This document shows positions 44,843-52,770 of a stretch of DNA of 64,000 bases, in pieces; the stretch's first letter is position 1; the number at the start of each line of letters is the position of its first letter. The notes below the pieces were generated by a model. That model made no database searches, had not been told where the DNA came from, and saw nothing but the letters and a program-made list of their open reading frames with translations. This DNA comes from JBGTGG01 sp964398945 (GTDB lineage: Bacteria > Bacteroidota > Bacteroidia > Cytophagales > Cyclobacteriaceae). Location: the NCBI GenBank assembly GCA_964398945.1, contig CAYNOT010000011.1, positions 101,058-165,057 of the forward strand, in the 5' to 3' direction. A program made the translations under genes and the position numbers.

Positions 44843-45451
44843 ATGCAACACTTTTTTACAGAAACCTTAGGGATCCCTGACAACATCTTCGGATTGATTG
44901 TCCTTCCGCTTTTCATTTTTCTCGCACGTATTGCAGACGTTTCCATTAATACAATCCGGATCATTTATGTACTGGGGGGAAGGCGATTGACCTCCACACT
45001 TCTCGGGTTTGTTGAGTCGCTGATCTGGTTGTTGGCAATACGGCAAATTTTTGAACACCTTGATAACTGGGCTGCGTACATTGCCTACCCTGCGGGGTTT
45101 GCTTCCGGTATTTTGGTAGGAATGATGTTGGAAGAAAGGATCGCCTACGGAAAAGTTATCGTTCGAATTATTACCCGAAAAAATATAGATGAGTTAAATT
45201 CCTACTTGTTGAAAAAAGAGCTGCGCTTTACAGTACTAAAATCCACAGGCCCTGAAGGGGAAGAAAGTGTTGTGTTTACCGTGTTGGAAAGGGAGCGGTT
45301 GGATGAATTATTGACGCATTTAAAAAACATTCTTCCAACGGCATTCTATACCGTGGAAAAAGTAAACCGCGCAACGGAAGACAATCCGGGGATTGCTGTG
45401 GCCGAAAGAAAAGGGGTGAGTTCCTGGTTGCGTTCGATTAGACGGGAATAG
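44843..45451 (+). CDS. UPF0316 / DUF2179 membrane protein
   Basis: A 202-residue protein with three transmembrane helices (about residues 15-100; IVLPLFIFLARIADVSINTI, LTSTLLGFVESLIWLLAIRQ and YIAYPAGFASGILVGMMLEE). A DUF2179 C-terminal domain follows (about 105-180). Function unknown. It starts 5 bases after radA, so coexpression is probable. The stop lies 6 bases from the converging GH3 gene's stop. Confidence 0.85.
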   Translation: MQHFFTETLGIPDNIFGLIVLPLFIFLARIADVSINTIRIIYVLGGRRLTSTLLGFVESLIWLLAIRQIFEHLDNWAAYIAYPAGFASGILVGMMLEERIAYGKVIVRIITRKNIDELNSYLLKKELRFTVLKSTGPEGEESVVFTVLERERLDELLTHLKNILPTAFYTVEKVNRATEDNPGIAVAERKGVSSWLRSIRRE

Positions 45452-45457
45452 GTAAAA

Positions 45458-46981
45458 TCAATTTTTTATGGCCATCAACACTAAAATCTCTTCAACATGT
45501 TCCCGGGAGTTTGATAACCGCGGCACTTTATTTTGTCCGCCTAATTTTCCCCGCGATTTCATCCACTTGTAAAATGTCCCTTGTGGCGCAACATGTACGG
45601 TCGGTTTCACCAATGCAAGGTTGTGTGCCCGCTTCGCATCATAATCGGAATTGATTTCACGCAAGCGGTTATCAAGCATTTCGATAAACGTTTCAATACT
45701 TGATGGTTGCCTCTTAAATTCAATTATCCATTCATGCCCTCCTTTTTTGTCCGTCTCCAAATAAATTGGCGCTGCTGTAAAATTGTCAATAATGGAATCT
45801 GTTTTGTTGCAAGCGTAGCTGATCGCATCATCAGCATTTTCAATAATCACTTCTTCACCAAAGGCATTGAGAAAATGTTTGGTCCTTCCGGTGATTTTTA
45901 TCCGGTAGGGGGCCAATGAAGTAAATTTTATTGTGTCCCCGATGTTGTATCTCCACAAGCCTGCATTGGTGGAAATAATCATTGCGTAATTTTTATCAAG
46001 CTCGACCCCACCGAGTGTAACAGCCTTCGCATTTTTATTTTCAATTTCTTCGATGGGAATGAATTCATAAAAAATCCCATAGTCCAGCATCAACAACAAC
46101 TCTTCCGAACCATCGCGGTCTTGAATCCCAAAAAAACCCTCACTTGCATTGTATGTTTCCCAATAGCGCATGGCTGCATCTGGAATTATCGCGTTGAAAA
46201 GTTTCCGGTAGGGTGAAAATGCAACTGCTCCGTGAAAAAAAACTTCGAGGTCAGGCCAAACTTCTTTTATGGGCCTATTCTTCAATTCCATAATTCGCTG
46301 GATCAAAAGGACGGTCCAGGTAGGCACTCCCGCAATGTGGCGTACATCTTCATCCGCGGTTTCCAATGCCAGCTTCTCAATCTTTTCTTCCCAATCGCCC
46401 ATCAAGGCAGTCTCCAAACTGGGTGTACGGATAAATTGTGCCCAATGCGGAAGGTTGTGCATCAACACGGCTGAAACATCCCCATAATAAGAAGTTGCTG
46501 TAGGATCGAATTCATTGATTTGCAAACTGCCTCCAACCGCGAGTCCTTTTCCATCAAAAATATTGGTAAGCGGGAAGTTGTTGACGTAAATCGACAGCAA
46601 ATCTTTTCCCCCTTTAAAATGGCAGTCCTCTAATGATTCAACAGAAACAGGAATGAATTTGCTCCGTGAGTTTGTTGTGCCCGAAGATTTTGAAAACCAT
46701 TTTATTTCGGTTGGCCACAATACGTTTTGTTCCCCGCGCATCAGGCGCTGAATGTGCGGAAAGAATTCTTCGTAGGTATTGACGCGCACCCGTTCCGCAT
46801 ACTTCTCATAGGAACTAATGGAAGAGAAGTCATGCGCCATTCCAAACTCGGTGTGCCGCGCTTGCTGGATTAATTTTTTGAAAAGTTCATCCTGTACATC
46901 ATGCGGATATTTCATAAACAATTCAATCTGATGAATTCGTTTCTTCATCATCCAGGTTAAAATTGAATTGATAATCCCCAT
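45458..46981 (-). CDS. GH3 auxin-responsive-promoter family protein
   Basis: A 507-residue protein of the GH3 acyl-adenylate family, best known from plants, where members conjugate amino acids to auxin and jasmonate. The ATP-binding motif is in KSSGTTNSRSKFIPVS near residue 100, and YNASEGFFGIQDRDGSEE and GLWRYNIGDTIKFTS follow (near residues 290 and 345). Bacteroidota members are common and their substrates are unknown. ATG start. No neighbour suggests a substrate. Confidence 0.88.
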   Translation of the reverse strand: MGIINSILTWMMKKRIHQIELFMKYPHDVQDELFKKLIQQARHTEFGMAHDFSSISSYEKYAERVRVNTYEEFFPHIQRLMRGEQNVLWPTEIKWFSKSSGTTNSRSKFIPVSVESLEDCHFKGGKDLLSIYVNNFPLTNIFDGKGLAVGGSLQINEFDPTATSYYGDVSAVLMHNLPHWAQFIRTPSLETALMGDWEEKIEKLALETADEDVRHIAGVPTWTVLLIQRIMELKNRPIKEVWPDLEVFFHGAVAFSPYRKLFNAIIPDAAMRYWETYNASEGFFGIQDRDGSEELLLMLDYGIFYEFIPIEEIENKNAKAVTLGGVELDKNYAMIISTNAGLWRYNIGDTIKFTSLAPYRIKITGRTKHFLNAFGEEVIIENADDAISYACNKTDSIIDNFTAAPIYLETDKKGGHEWIIEFKRQPSSIETFIEMLDNRLREINSDYDAKRAHNLALVKPTVHVAPQGTFYKWMKSRGKLGGQNKVPRLSNSREHVEEILVLMAIKN

Positions 46982-47057
46982 TTTTTGAAAAGTCAGTTTC
47001 TCAAAAATAAGGGCTTATTCGGATAGAAAAAATGGGATTGAAATGCCGGGGGGTTTT

Positions 47058-47813
47058 TTAAAGGTAATTGTTCTCCGTGTTGACTTTTGCCCTTCGCAAT
47101 TCGAAATTTTGGCCAAGATATACCTTCCGGACCTGCGGGTCATTTGCTAATTCCTCCGCTGTTCCCGACTTAAACAATTTTCCGTCTACCATCAAATAAG
47201 CCCGGTCTGTAATGGAAAGTGTTTCATCAACATTATGGTCGGTAATCAGGATACCGATATTCTTGCTTTTTAATTTCGTTACGATTGATTGTATCTCCTC
47301 CACAGCAATGGGGTCTACTCCGGCAAACGGCTCATCCAACAAAACAAATTTTGGATCAACTGCTAACGCGCGGGCTATTTCCGTCCTTCTGCGCTCACCT
47401 CCCGACAAAGACATTCCGAAATTCTTGCGCACTTTCTGCAAACTGAATTCTTCTATCATTTGGTCTACCTTGTCTTTACGCTCGGCTTTTGTCATCTTTT
47501 TCATCTCCAACACTGCCATGATATTTTCCTCCACGGTCAGCTTTCGAAAAACAGATGCTTCTTGCGCCAAATACCCTATTCCTAATCGGGCACGTTGATA
47601 CATCGGTAAGGGGGTTATTTCTTTATCATCATAAAAAATACTTCCTTCATTGGGTTTGATCAAACCGACAATCATATAGAAGGTTGTTGTCTTTCCGGCA
47701 CCGTTAGGCCCCAACAATCCAACAATTTCCCCCTGGTTTACTTCCACGGAAACATGGTCGACAACCGTTCTGGTTTTATACTTTTTGATCAACTCCCGTG
47801 CTTCCAGTTTCAT
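47058..47813 (-). CDS. lptB: LPS export ABC transporter ATP-binding protein LptB
   Basis: ATPase of the LptBFG transporter that extracts lipopolysaccharide from the inner membrane; 251 residues. Walker A GLLGPNGAGKTTTFYMI, the Q-loop GYLAQEASVFRKLTVEEN, signature MSLSGGERRRTEIARALA, Walker B FVLLDEPFAGVDPIA, and the histidine in ITDHNVDETL all match LptB. ATG start, 6 bases after the recJ stop. lptF and lptG are not in the window. Confidence 0.92.
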   Translation of the reverse strand: MKLEARELIKKYKTRTVVDHVSVEVNQGEIVGLLGPNGAGKTTTFYMIVGLIKPNEGSIFYDDKEITPLPMYQRARLGIGYLAQEASVFRKLTVEENIMAVLEMKKMTKAERKDKVDQMIEEFSLQKVRKNFGMSLSGGERRRTEIARALAVDPKFVLLDEPFAGVDPIAVEEIQSIVTKLKSKNIGILITDHNVDETLSITDRAYLMVDGKLFKSGTAEELANDPQVRKVYLGQNFELRRAKVNTENNYL

Positions 47814-47819
47814 AACCTC

Positions 47820-49526
47820 CTATTCCTCATCAAATTTAATATCTTTTATCACCAATTGTATCGAGGTTTTCCCATTGTATTCATTTTCCTCAATGGTATA
47901 GGCCATTCGAAAAGGCTTTTGATTTTGGATGGGATCATAAAATTCTTCCATGTTGAAACCAATACAATTAAATGTTTCCGCGCCATGCTTTTGCTTTGCG
48001 ATAAACCGGATGTGCTTTTCTTTGACCAGACTAAGGTAACGAAATGCAATTACGTTGTTGGAAACAAAAACCGGGCGTTGGTTTTCAGGGCCAAAGGGGG
48101 CCATCTGGACAATGATGTTTACAAATTTTTGTGTGATCAGATCAAAATCCATCTCCAGATCAACATGGATGACCGGGGTAAGCATTTCGCTGGTGATTGA
48201 TGCCGCAACAACTTCTTCAAACTTCTTTTGAAAAGGGATTAGATTTTCCGGGTTCAAGGTTAAACCGGCAGCATACATGTGTCCGCCAAATTTATCAAGC
48301 AACTCCCCACAATCTGAAATTGCATTGTAGAGATTAAACCCATGAACACTTCGCGCAGAGCCGGTGATCTTATTGTTTGATGCCGTCAAAATAATAGTGG
48401 GCCGGTAATACCTTTCGATGCATCGTGAGGCAACAATTCCAATCACGCCTTTGTGCCAGGTGTCTTTAAACAGTACCGTTGATTTGGCGTTCTTCAAACC
48501 ATCGTTTGACTCAATCATCAGGATGGCTTCATCTGTAATGTCGGTATCAAATTGTTTGCGTACTTCATTCTTGACATTGATCGATTCAGCAAGTACGTAC
48601 GCTTCATCATCCGTTTTGGACATCAGTAAATTCACAGCCGCATCCGCATGTGCAACACGGCCCGATGCGTTGATTCGCGGGCCAATGGTGAACACCACTC
48701 CGGAGATATCAAGAAGGGATCGCCTTCCGGCAATTTCTTTGAGTGCTTTAAGCCCGGGAACGGGGTTTTCATTTAGTTTTTTTAATCCAAAGTAAGCAAG
48801 CGTCCTGTTCTCATCAGTAATAGGAACAATGTCGGAAGCAATACTTACCGCAACCAAATCAAGGTAAAGATGCAATACCGATTCATCACGGTAGCGCCTT
48901 GCATAGGCTTGCATAAATTTAAACCCCAGCCCACATCCACTTAATTCCTTAAACGGATAATTACAATCCGTTCTTTTGGGATCCAATACCGCAACGGCAT
49001 CCGGTATTTTCTCATCGGGTACGTGGTGATCACAAATAATAAAATCAACATTATGCTGGTTTGCGTAATGGACCATTTCCATGGCTTTGATACCACAATC
49101 AAGTGCCACTATTAATTTATAATCGTTGTCGATCGCCCATTGTACACCTTGCCGTGATACACCATATCCTTCTCCTTCACGATCGGGAATATAGATTTTG
49201 CAGTGCGGATAAAAGGTAGTAAGGTAGCTGGCAACCAATGCAACGGCCGTGGTGCCATCAACATCATAATCGCCATAGATTAAAATCTTTTGATTGGACT
49301 GGATAGCCGAGTTTAACCTTTCTACGGCAGCGTCCATCCCGTTCATAAGAAAAGGATCATGCAGATCGGCCAGGGAGGGCCGAAAGAATTTTTTTGCTTC
49401 TTCAAAAGAAGAAATGCCGCGTTGGATTAATATCCGCGAAAGAAAGGGATTGACATTAATGGCTTTTGAAAGGGATTCCACCTCATCAGCGGATGGTGTT
49501 TCTTTTAGCAACCATCTTTTTTGCAT
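47820..49526 (-). CDS. recJ: Single-stranded-DNA-specific exonuclease RecJ
   Basis: A 568-residue DHH-family 5'-3' exonuclease for recombination and repair. The DHH metal motifs are present: ILIYGDYDVDGTTAVAL near residue 80, DYKLIVALDCGIK, and FIICDHHVPD near residue 155. The C-terminal part has TIGPRINASGRVAHADAAVN, DTWHKGVIGIVASRC, and GGHMYAAGLTL. I used ATG 49526; a TTG at 49532 adds two residues. The glycine-rich gene upstream ends 2 bases before its ATG. Confidence 0.94.
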   Translation of the reverse strand: MQKRWLLKETPSADEVESLSKAINVNPFLSRILIQRGISSFEEAKKFFRPSLADLHDPFLMNGMDAAVERLNSAIQSNQKILIYGDYDVDGTTAVALVASYLTTFYPHCKIYIPDREGEGYGVSRQGVQWAIDNDYKLIVALDCGIKAMEMVHYANQHNVDFIICDHHVPDEKIPDAVAVLDPKRTDCNYPFKELSGCGLGFKFMQAYARRYRDESVLHLYLDLVAVSIASDIVPITDENRTLAYFGLKKLNENPVPGLKALKEIAGRRSLLDISGVVFTIGPRINASGRVAHADAAVNLLMSKTDDEAYVLAESINVKNEVRKQFDTDITDEAILMIESNDGLKNAKSTVLFKDTWHKGVIGIVASRCIERYYRPTIILTASNNKITGSARSVHGFNLYNAISDCGELLDKFGGHMYAAGLTLNPENLIPFQKKFEEVVAASITSEMLTPVIHVDLEMDFDLITQKFVNIIVQMAPFGPENQRPVFVSNNVIAFRYLSLVKEKHIRFIAKQKHGAETFNCIGFNMEEFYDPIQNQKPFRMAYTIEENEYNGKTSIQLVIKDIKFDEE

Positions 49527-49528
49527 GA

Positions 49529-50311
49529 TCAATTTCCTTCAAATTTGACGGTTCCTGCTTCTGATGTTTTTCCGTTAACGCCATCTACACCGTTGAGGCC
49601 GCTTTTGCCACTCTTTCGGGTTGGGGAGAGGCCGGGGGCGCCACCATATCCGGCAGTACCATAATAACCAAAATTGCCGCTTCCATAATGCACAATAATG
49701 TCACGCCCAAAAAGGCCGCGAATGTTTGTGCATTTCGTGCAGTCCACTTCGAGTGTTCCACCATTGCCACCATTTCCACCATCGCCACCATTGCCTGCAT
49801 TGCCGCCATCCCCCCCCGAACAATGAATTGTGCCGGGGCCACCGCCACCGCCATTGCCACCGTTGCCACCATTGCCACCATTGCCACCCGTTAGATTGAT
49901 CGTCAATTTGCCATTGACCCGTAACTCATCCACATACAAAAACAAATGATTGCCCTGGCCACCGTCAAGTCCCCGACCGCCATTTCTTCCATCGGTCCCA
50001 TTCTTGCAAGGCCCCTGCGGGGTAATCCCATCCCTTCCTTTGGCCCCCTCCGTACCGTTGATGCCCGTTCCATCGATGGAGCAATTCGTTCCTACTATAA
50101 TGACTTTTGAACGGATTACATTTTCGCGGACCAGTTTATTCAAAACGATACGGGACTCATCTTTCATAATAATGGTATCCGCTACCAGGATATCCGATTG
50201 ACCGAGCGAATAGGTCTGGCCTTTTTCCACAACCAATCTACTGACCCGAACTTGTGAGATTGCAGCACCTGATAGGAGTGCAAAAACAATAAATAACGCT
50301 ATCTTCTTCAT
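49529..50311 (-). CDS. Glycine-rich, collagen-like secreted protein
   Basis: A 260-residue protein with signal peptide MKKIALFIVFALLSGAAIS. An N-terminal beta-like region (about 20-85) precedes a long glycine-rich segment with GTEGAKGRDGITPQG, NGGRGLDGGQG and GGNGGNGGNGGNGGGGGPG, and later GDGGNAGNGGDGG. Several cysteines (TIHCSG, VDCTKCTN) interrupt the repeats. It resembles collagen-like or PE-PGRS-like extracellular glycine-rich proteins; function unknown. ATG 50311 is at the signal peptide. Only 2 bases separate it from recJ. Confidence 0.7.
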   Translation of the reverse strand: MKKIALFIVFALLSGAAISQVRVSRLVVEKGQTYSLGQSDILVADTIIMKDESRIVLNKLVRENVIRSKVIIVGTNCSIDGTGINGTEGAKGRDGITPQGPCKNGTDGRNGGRGLDGGQGNHLFLYVDELRVNGKLTINLTGGNGGNGGNGGNGGGGGPGTIHCSGGDGGNAGNGGDGGNGGNGGTLEVDCTKCTNIRGLFGRDIIVHYGSGNFGYYGTAGYGGAPGLSPTRKSGKSGLNGVDGVNGKTSEAGTVKFEGN

Positions 50312-50430
50312 TTGTGATTTAAAATCTGGTATCAGGGTTGCGAGAACCAACCGGCAAATTTATTTTAAAGCAAGTATCATTCCATCGGTATGATAAGCGA
50401 ATGTAATAATAACAATTATGTTGGGGCATA

Positions 50431-50458
50431 AAAAAAGACAGCATCAGCTGTCTTTTTT
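50431..50458 (-). terminator. Rho-independent terminator
   Basis: Stem AAAAAAGACAGC (50431-50442), loop ATCA, and GCTGTCTTTTTT (50447-50458). It lies 15 bases beyond the stop of the coiled-coil envelope gene (minus strand) and before the glycine-rich gene. Confidence 0.85.
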
Positions 50459-50473
50459 AAATACTGTGTAATA

Positions 50474-51112
50474 CTAATTAGCGCCTTGTTGTGGCTTTTC
50501 ATTAACAACCCCCTCCAATACATCTTTGATTTCCACGCGCTCACCATCTTTAAAAGGAACAATCCAAGCATCTTTTACACCCATCTCGCGCATATATTTT
50601 TTGAATGTATCCGCTTCCCAATAATCGCGGAAAATACCAATGGTCAATCGTTGCGTTCCGTCTTCAGCTTTTTCACCGCCAAAATTTTCGTTGTTCTCAA
50701 AATATTTTGACAAATCCTTGTTTTTAAAGGCACCTATCTGAACCTTAAAAACCACACCCTTTGAGTAGTCCATTGAGTTTACAACCGGGCTTTCTTTCAT
50801 TTGTGCAATCTCGGCACGGCTTGCTGTAAGTTGCGAACGGGTTTGTGAAAGCTGGTCCTCAAGTTCCGCAATGCGTGCGTCCTTATTGCTAACAGTAGAC
50901 TGCAATTGCGTGACCTTTTGGTTTAAACTTGATACCTGGCTATCGGCAGAAGCTTTATCTTCGCTCATCTGCTTTAAGTTGCCAGGGTTTTTAGCGTATT
51001 CTTTGGCTTTCTTTTTCCATTCTTTTTTCTCACTCTTAGAAAGTTGGGCATAGCTGGTTGTGCTTAATGAAAACACTGCCAGACATAAAAAAATCAAAAA
51101 CTTGTTTTTCAT
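50474..51112 (-). CDS. Coiled-coil, SPOR-like exported protein
   Basis: A 212-residue protein with signal peptide MKNKFLIFLCLAVFSLSTTS. A charged, lysine-rich helix (SKSEKKEWKKKAKEYAKNPG) and a long coiled coil (about 50-105) follow. The C-terminal domain (about 120-200; VFKVQIGAFKNKDLSKYF, TIGIFRDYWEADTFKKYMRE and DAWIVPFKDGERVEI) resembles a SPOR peptidoglycan-binding fold. It could link to the cell wall. ATG start. The terminator at 50431 ends it; 173 bases separate it from fumC without a recognised element. Confidence 0.7.
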   Translation of the reverse strand: MKNKFLIFLCLAVFSLSTTSYAQLSKSEKKEWKKKAKEYAKNPGNLKQMSEDKASADSQVSSLNQKVTQLQSTVSNKDARIAELEDQLSQTRSQLTASRAEIAQMKESPVVNSMDYSKGVVFKVQIGAFKNKDLSKYFENNENFGGEKAEDGTQRLTIGIFRDYWEADTFKKYMREMGVKDAWIVPFKDGERVEIKDVLEGVVNEKPQQGAN

Positions 51113-51285
51113 GTGTTAGTAATTTGTTTTTAGTGGGGATTTGCAATCGCCAAACAGAATTCCATTAGTGAAGTGGGTTGCGGGGCGATTCATCATTTTA
51201 TGTTTAAAAAATCCTATTAAAAGTACAAAATATTTTGAATTATAGTGTGCTATCTTGCTTTATGCACTAAATGTACGACCTTTGC

Positions 51286-52686
51286 CTATTGTTTTATACT
51301 CCCTACCATATCCTCAGGTCGCACCCATTCGTCAAATTCTTTAGCAGATAAATAGCCCAGTTCGATGGCTGCCTCTTTCAATGTTTTGTTTCCTTGATGT
51401 GCAGTCTTGGCAATTTTGGCTGCCTTTTCATACCCGATATGTGTATTCAACGCTGTCACCAACATCAATGAGTTTTCCAAATGCTTTTTGATTACGGGAA
51501 GATTGGGTTGAATTCCAACTGCACATTTTTCAGAAAAAGAAACACAGGCATCACCAATCAACCGTGCGGATTGCAACACATTGGCAGCAATCAATGGCTT
51601 AAATACATTAAGCTCAAAATGACCATTCATGCCTCCTACAGAAACAGCCACATCATTTCCGATTACCTGGGCACACACCATCGTCAATGCTTCCGGTTGT
51701 GTTGGGTTTACTTTGCCCGGCATAATGGAAGACCCCGGTTCATTATCCGGAATAACAAGTTCACCAATGCCACATCGCGGTCCTGAACTCAGCATGCGAA
51801 TATCGTTGGCAACTTTCATCAAGGAAACTGCCGTGCGTTTTAATGCACCTGATATCTCAACCATTGCATCGTGTGCGGCAAGTGCCTCAAACTTGTTTGG
51901 TGCAGTAACAAAAGGATAGTTTGTCAATGCTGCAATATGTTTTGCAACCAAAACATCATATCCTTCCGGGGTATTCAATCCTGTGCCAACAGCGGTGCCA
52001 CCAAGTGCCAATTCTTTTACCATCTCCAGCGCATTGTTGATGGCGCGAATACTGTTGTCGATCTGCTGAACATATCCGGAAAATTCCTGCCCTAATGTCA
52101 ACGGGGTTGCATCCATGAAGTGTGTGCGGCCGGTCTTTACAATCCCCTTAAAAGAAGATGCCTTTTCTTCCAAAATTGAGCGCAGCATTTTTAATCCGGG
52201 CAAGGTTATTTCCGCAACTTGTTTGTATACGGCAATGTGCATTGCGGTGGGAAATGTGTCGTTGGATGATTGCGATTTGTTGACATCGTCATTCGGATGC
52301 AATGCTTTTTTTTCATCGGCCAATGAACCTCCCTGCATTACATGCGCACGGTACGCTACCACTTCATTGACATTCATGTTGCTTTGTGTACCCGATCCGG
52401 TTTGCCAAATCACCAATGGAAATTCTGCATCCAGTTTCCCTGCGATGACTTCATCGCATGCGTTGGCAATCAATTCCTTCTTCTCTTCAGAAAGCACACC
52501 AAGCTCAAAGTTTGCAAGGGCAGCGGCTTTTTTTAAATATCCAAAAGCGTGAATGATCTCAATGGGCATGCTTGCCTCCGGGCCAATCTTAAAATTGTTT
52601 CGTGACCGTTCGGTTTGTGCCCCCCAATAGTTGGCGGTAGGGACCTGGACTTCGCCCATGGTATCTTTTTCGATTCTATAGCTCAT
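51286..52686 (-). CDS. fumC: Class II fumarate hydratase
   Basis: Fumarase C of the TCA cycle, hydrating fumarate to malate; 466 residues. Signatures: WQTGSGTQSNMNVNEV near residue 95, HPNDDVNKSQSSNDTFPTAM near 130, KTGRTHFMDATPLTLGQEFS, and the loop NEPGSSIMPGKVNPTQPEAL near residue 315. ATG start. A -7-like box lies upstream. It stands alone between two unrelated minus-strand genes. Confidence 0.96.
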   Translation of the reverse strand: MSYRIEKDTMGEVQVPTANYWGAQTERSRNNFKIGPEASMPIEIIHAFGYLKKAAALANFELGVLSEEKKELIANACDEVIAGKLDAEFPLVIWQTGSGTQSNMNVNEVVAYRAHVMQGGSLADEKKALHPNDDVNKSQSSNDTFPTAMHIAVYKQVAEITLPGLKMLRSILEEKASSFKGIVKTGRTHFMDATPLTLGQEFSGYVQQIDNSIRAINNALEMVKELALGGTAVGTGLNTPEGYDVLVAKHIAALTNYPFVTAPNKFEALAAHDAMVEISGALKRTAVSLMKVANDIRMLSSGPRCGIGELVIPDNEPGSSIMPGKVNPTQPEALTMVCAQVIGNDVAVSVGGMNGHFELNVFKPLIAANVLQSARLIGDACVSFSEKCAVGIQPNLPVIKKHLENSLMLVTALNTHIGYEKAAKIAKTAHQGNKTLKEAAIELGYLSAKEFDEWVRPEDMVGSIKQ

Positions 52687-52704
52687 GTTTTAAAAAATTT
52701 GAAT

Positions 52705-52737
52705 CAAAAGTAAGCCTAAAAACAAAAATGCCGGAAA
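52705..52737 (-). promoter_or_regulatory. Putative promoter of fumC
   Basis: On the minus strand TACTTTTG (52705-52712) matches the -7 consensus, 18 bases before the fumC ATG. A weak -33 match, TTTC at 52734-52737, lies 21 bases further upstream, inside the terminator of the preceding gene. Confidence 0.35.
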
Positions 52738-52751
52738 CTACCGGCATTTTT
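52724..52751 (-). terminator. Rho-independent terminator after the OmpA gene
   Basis: Stem AAAAATGCCGG (52724-52734) pairs with CCGGCATTTTT (52741-52751) across the loop AAACTA. It lies 19 bases beyond the OmpA-family stop on the minus strand and separates it from fumC. Confidence 0.85.
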
Positions 52752-52770
52752 TATAAACTTTCAATTGAAT

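Noticed and set aside
49700..49900. Plus-strand frame with isoleucine/alanine/threonine repeats opposite the glycine-rich gene
   Set aside because: It mirrors the GGN repeat codons of the minus-strand gene, so it is a shadow of low-complexity sequence.
49960..50100. Possible CRISPR-like repeats in the glycine-rich region
   Set aside because: The periodicity comes from GGN glycine codons in frame; there are no regular spacers or cas genes.
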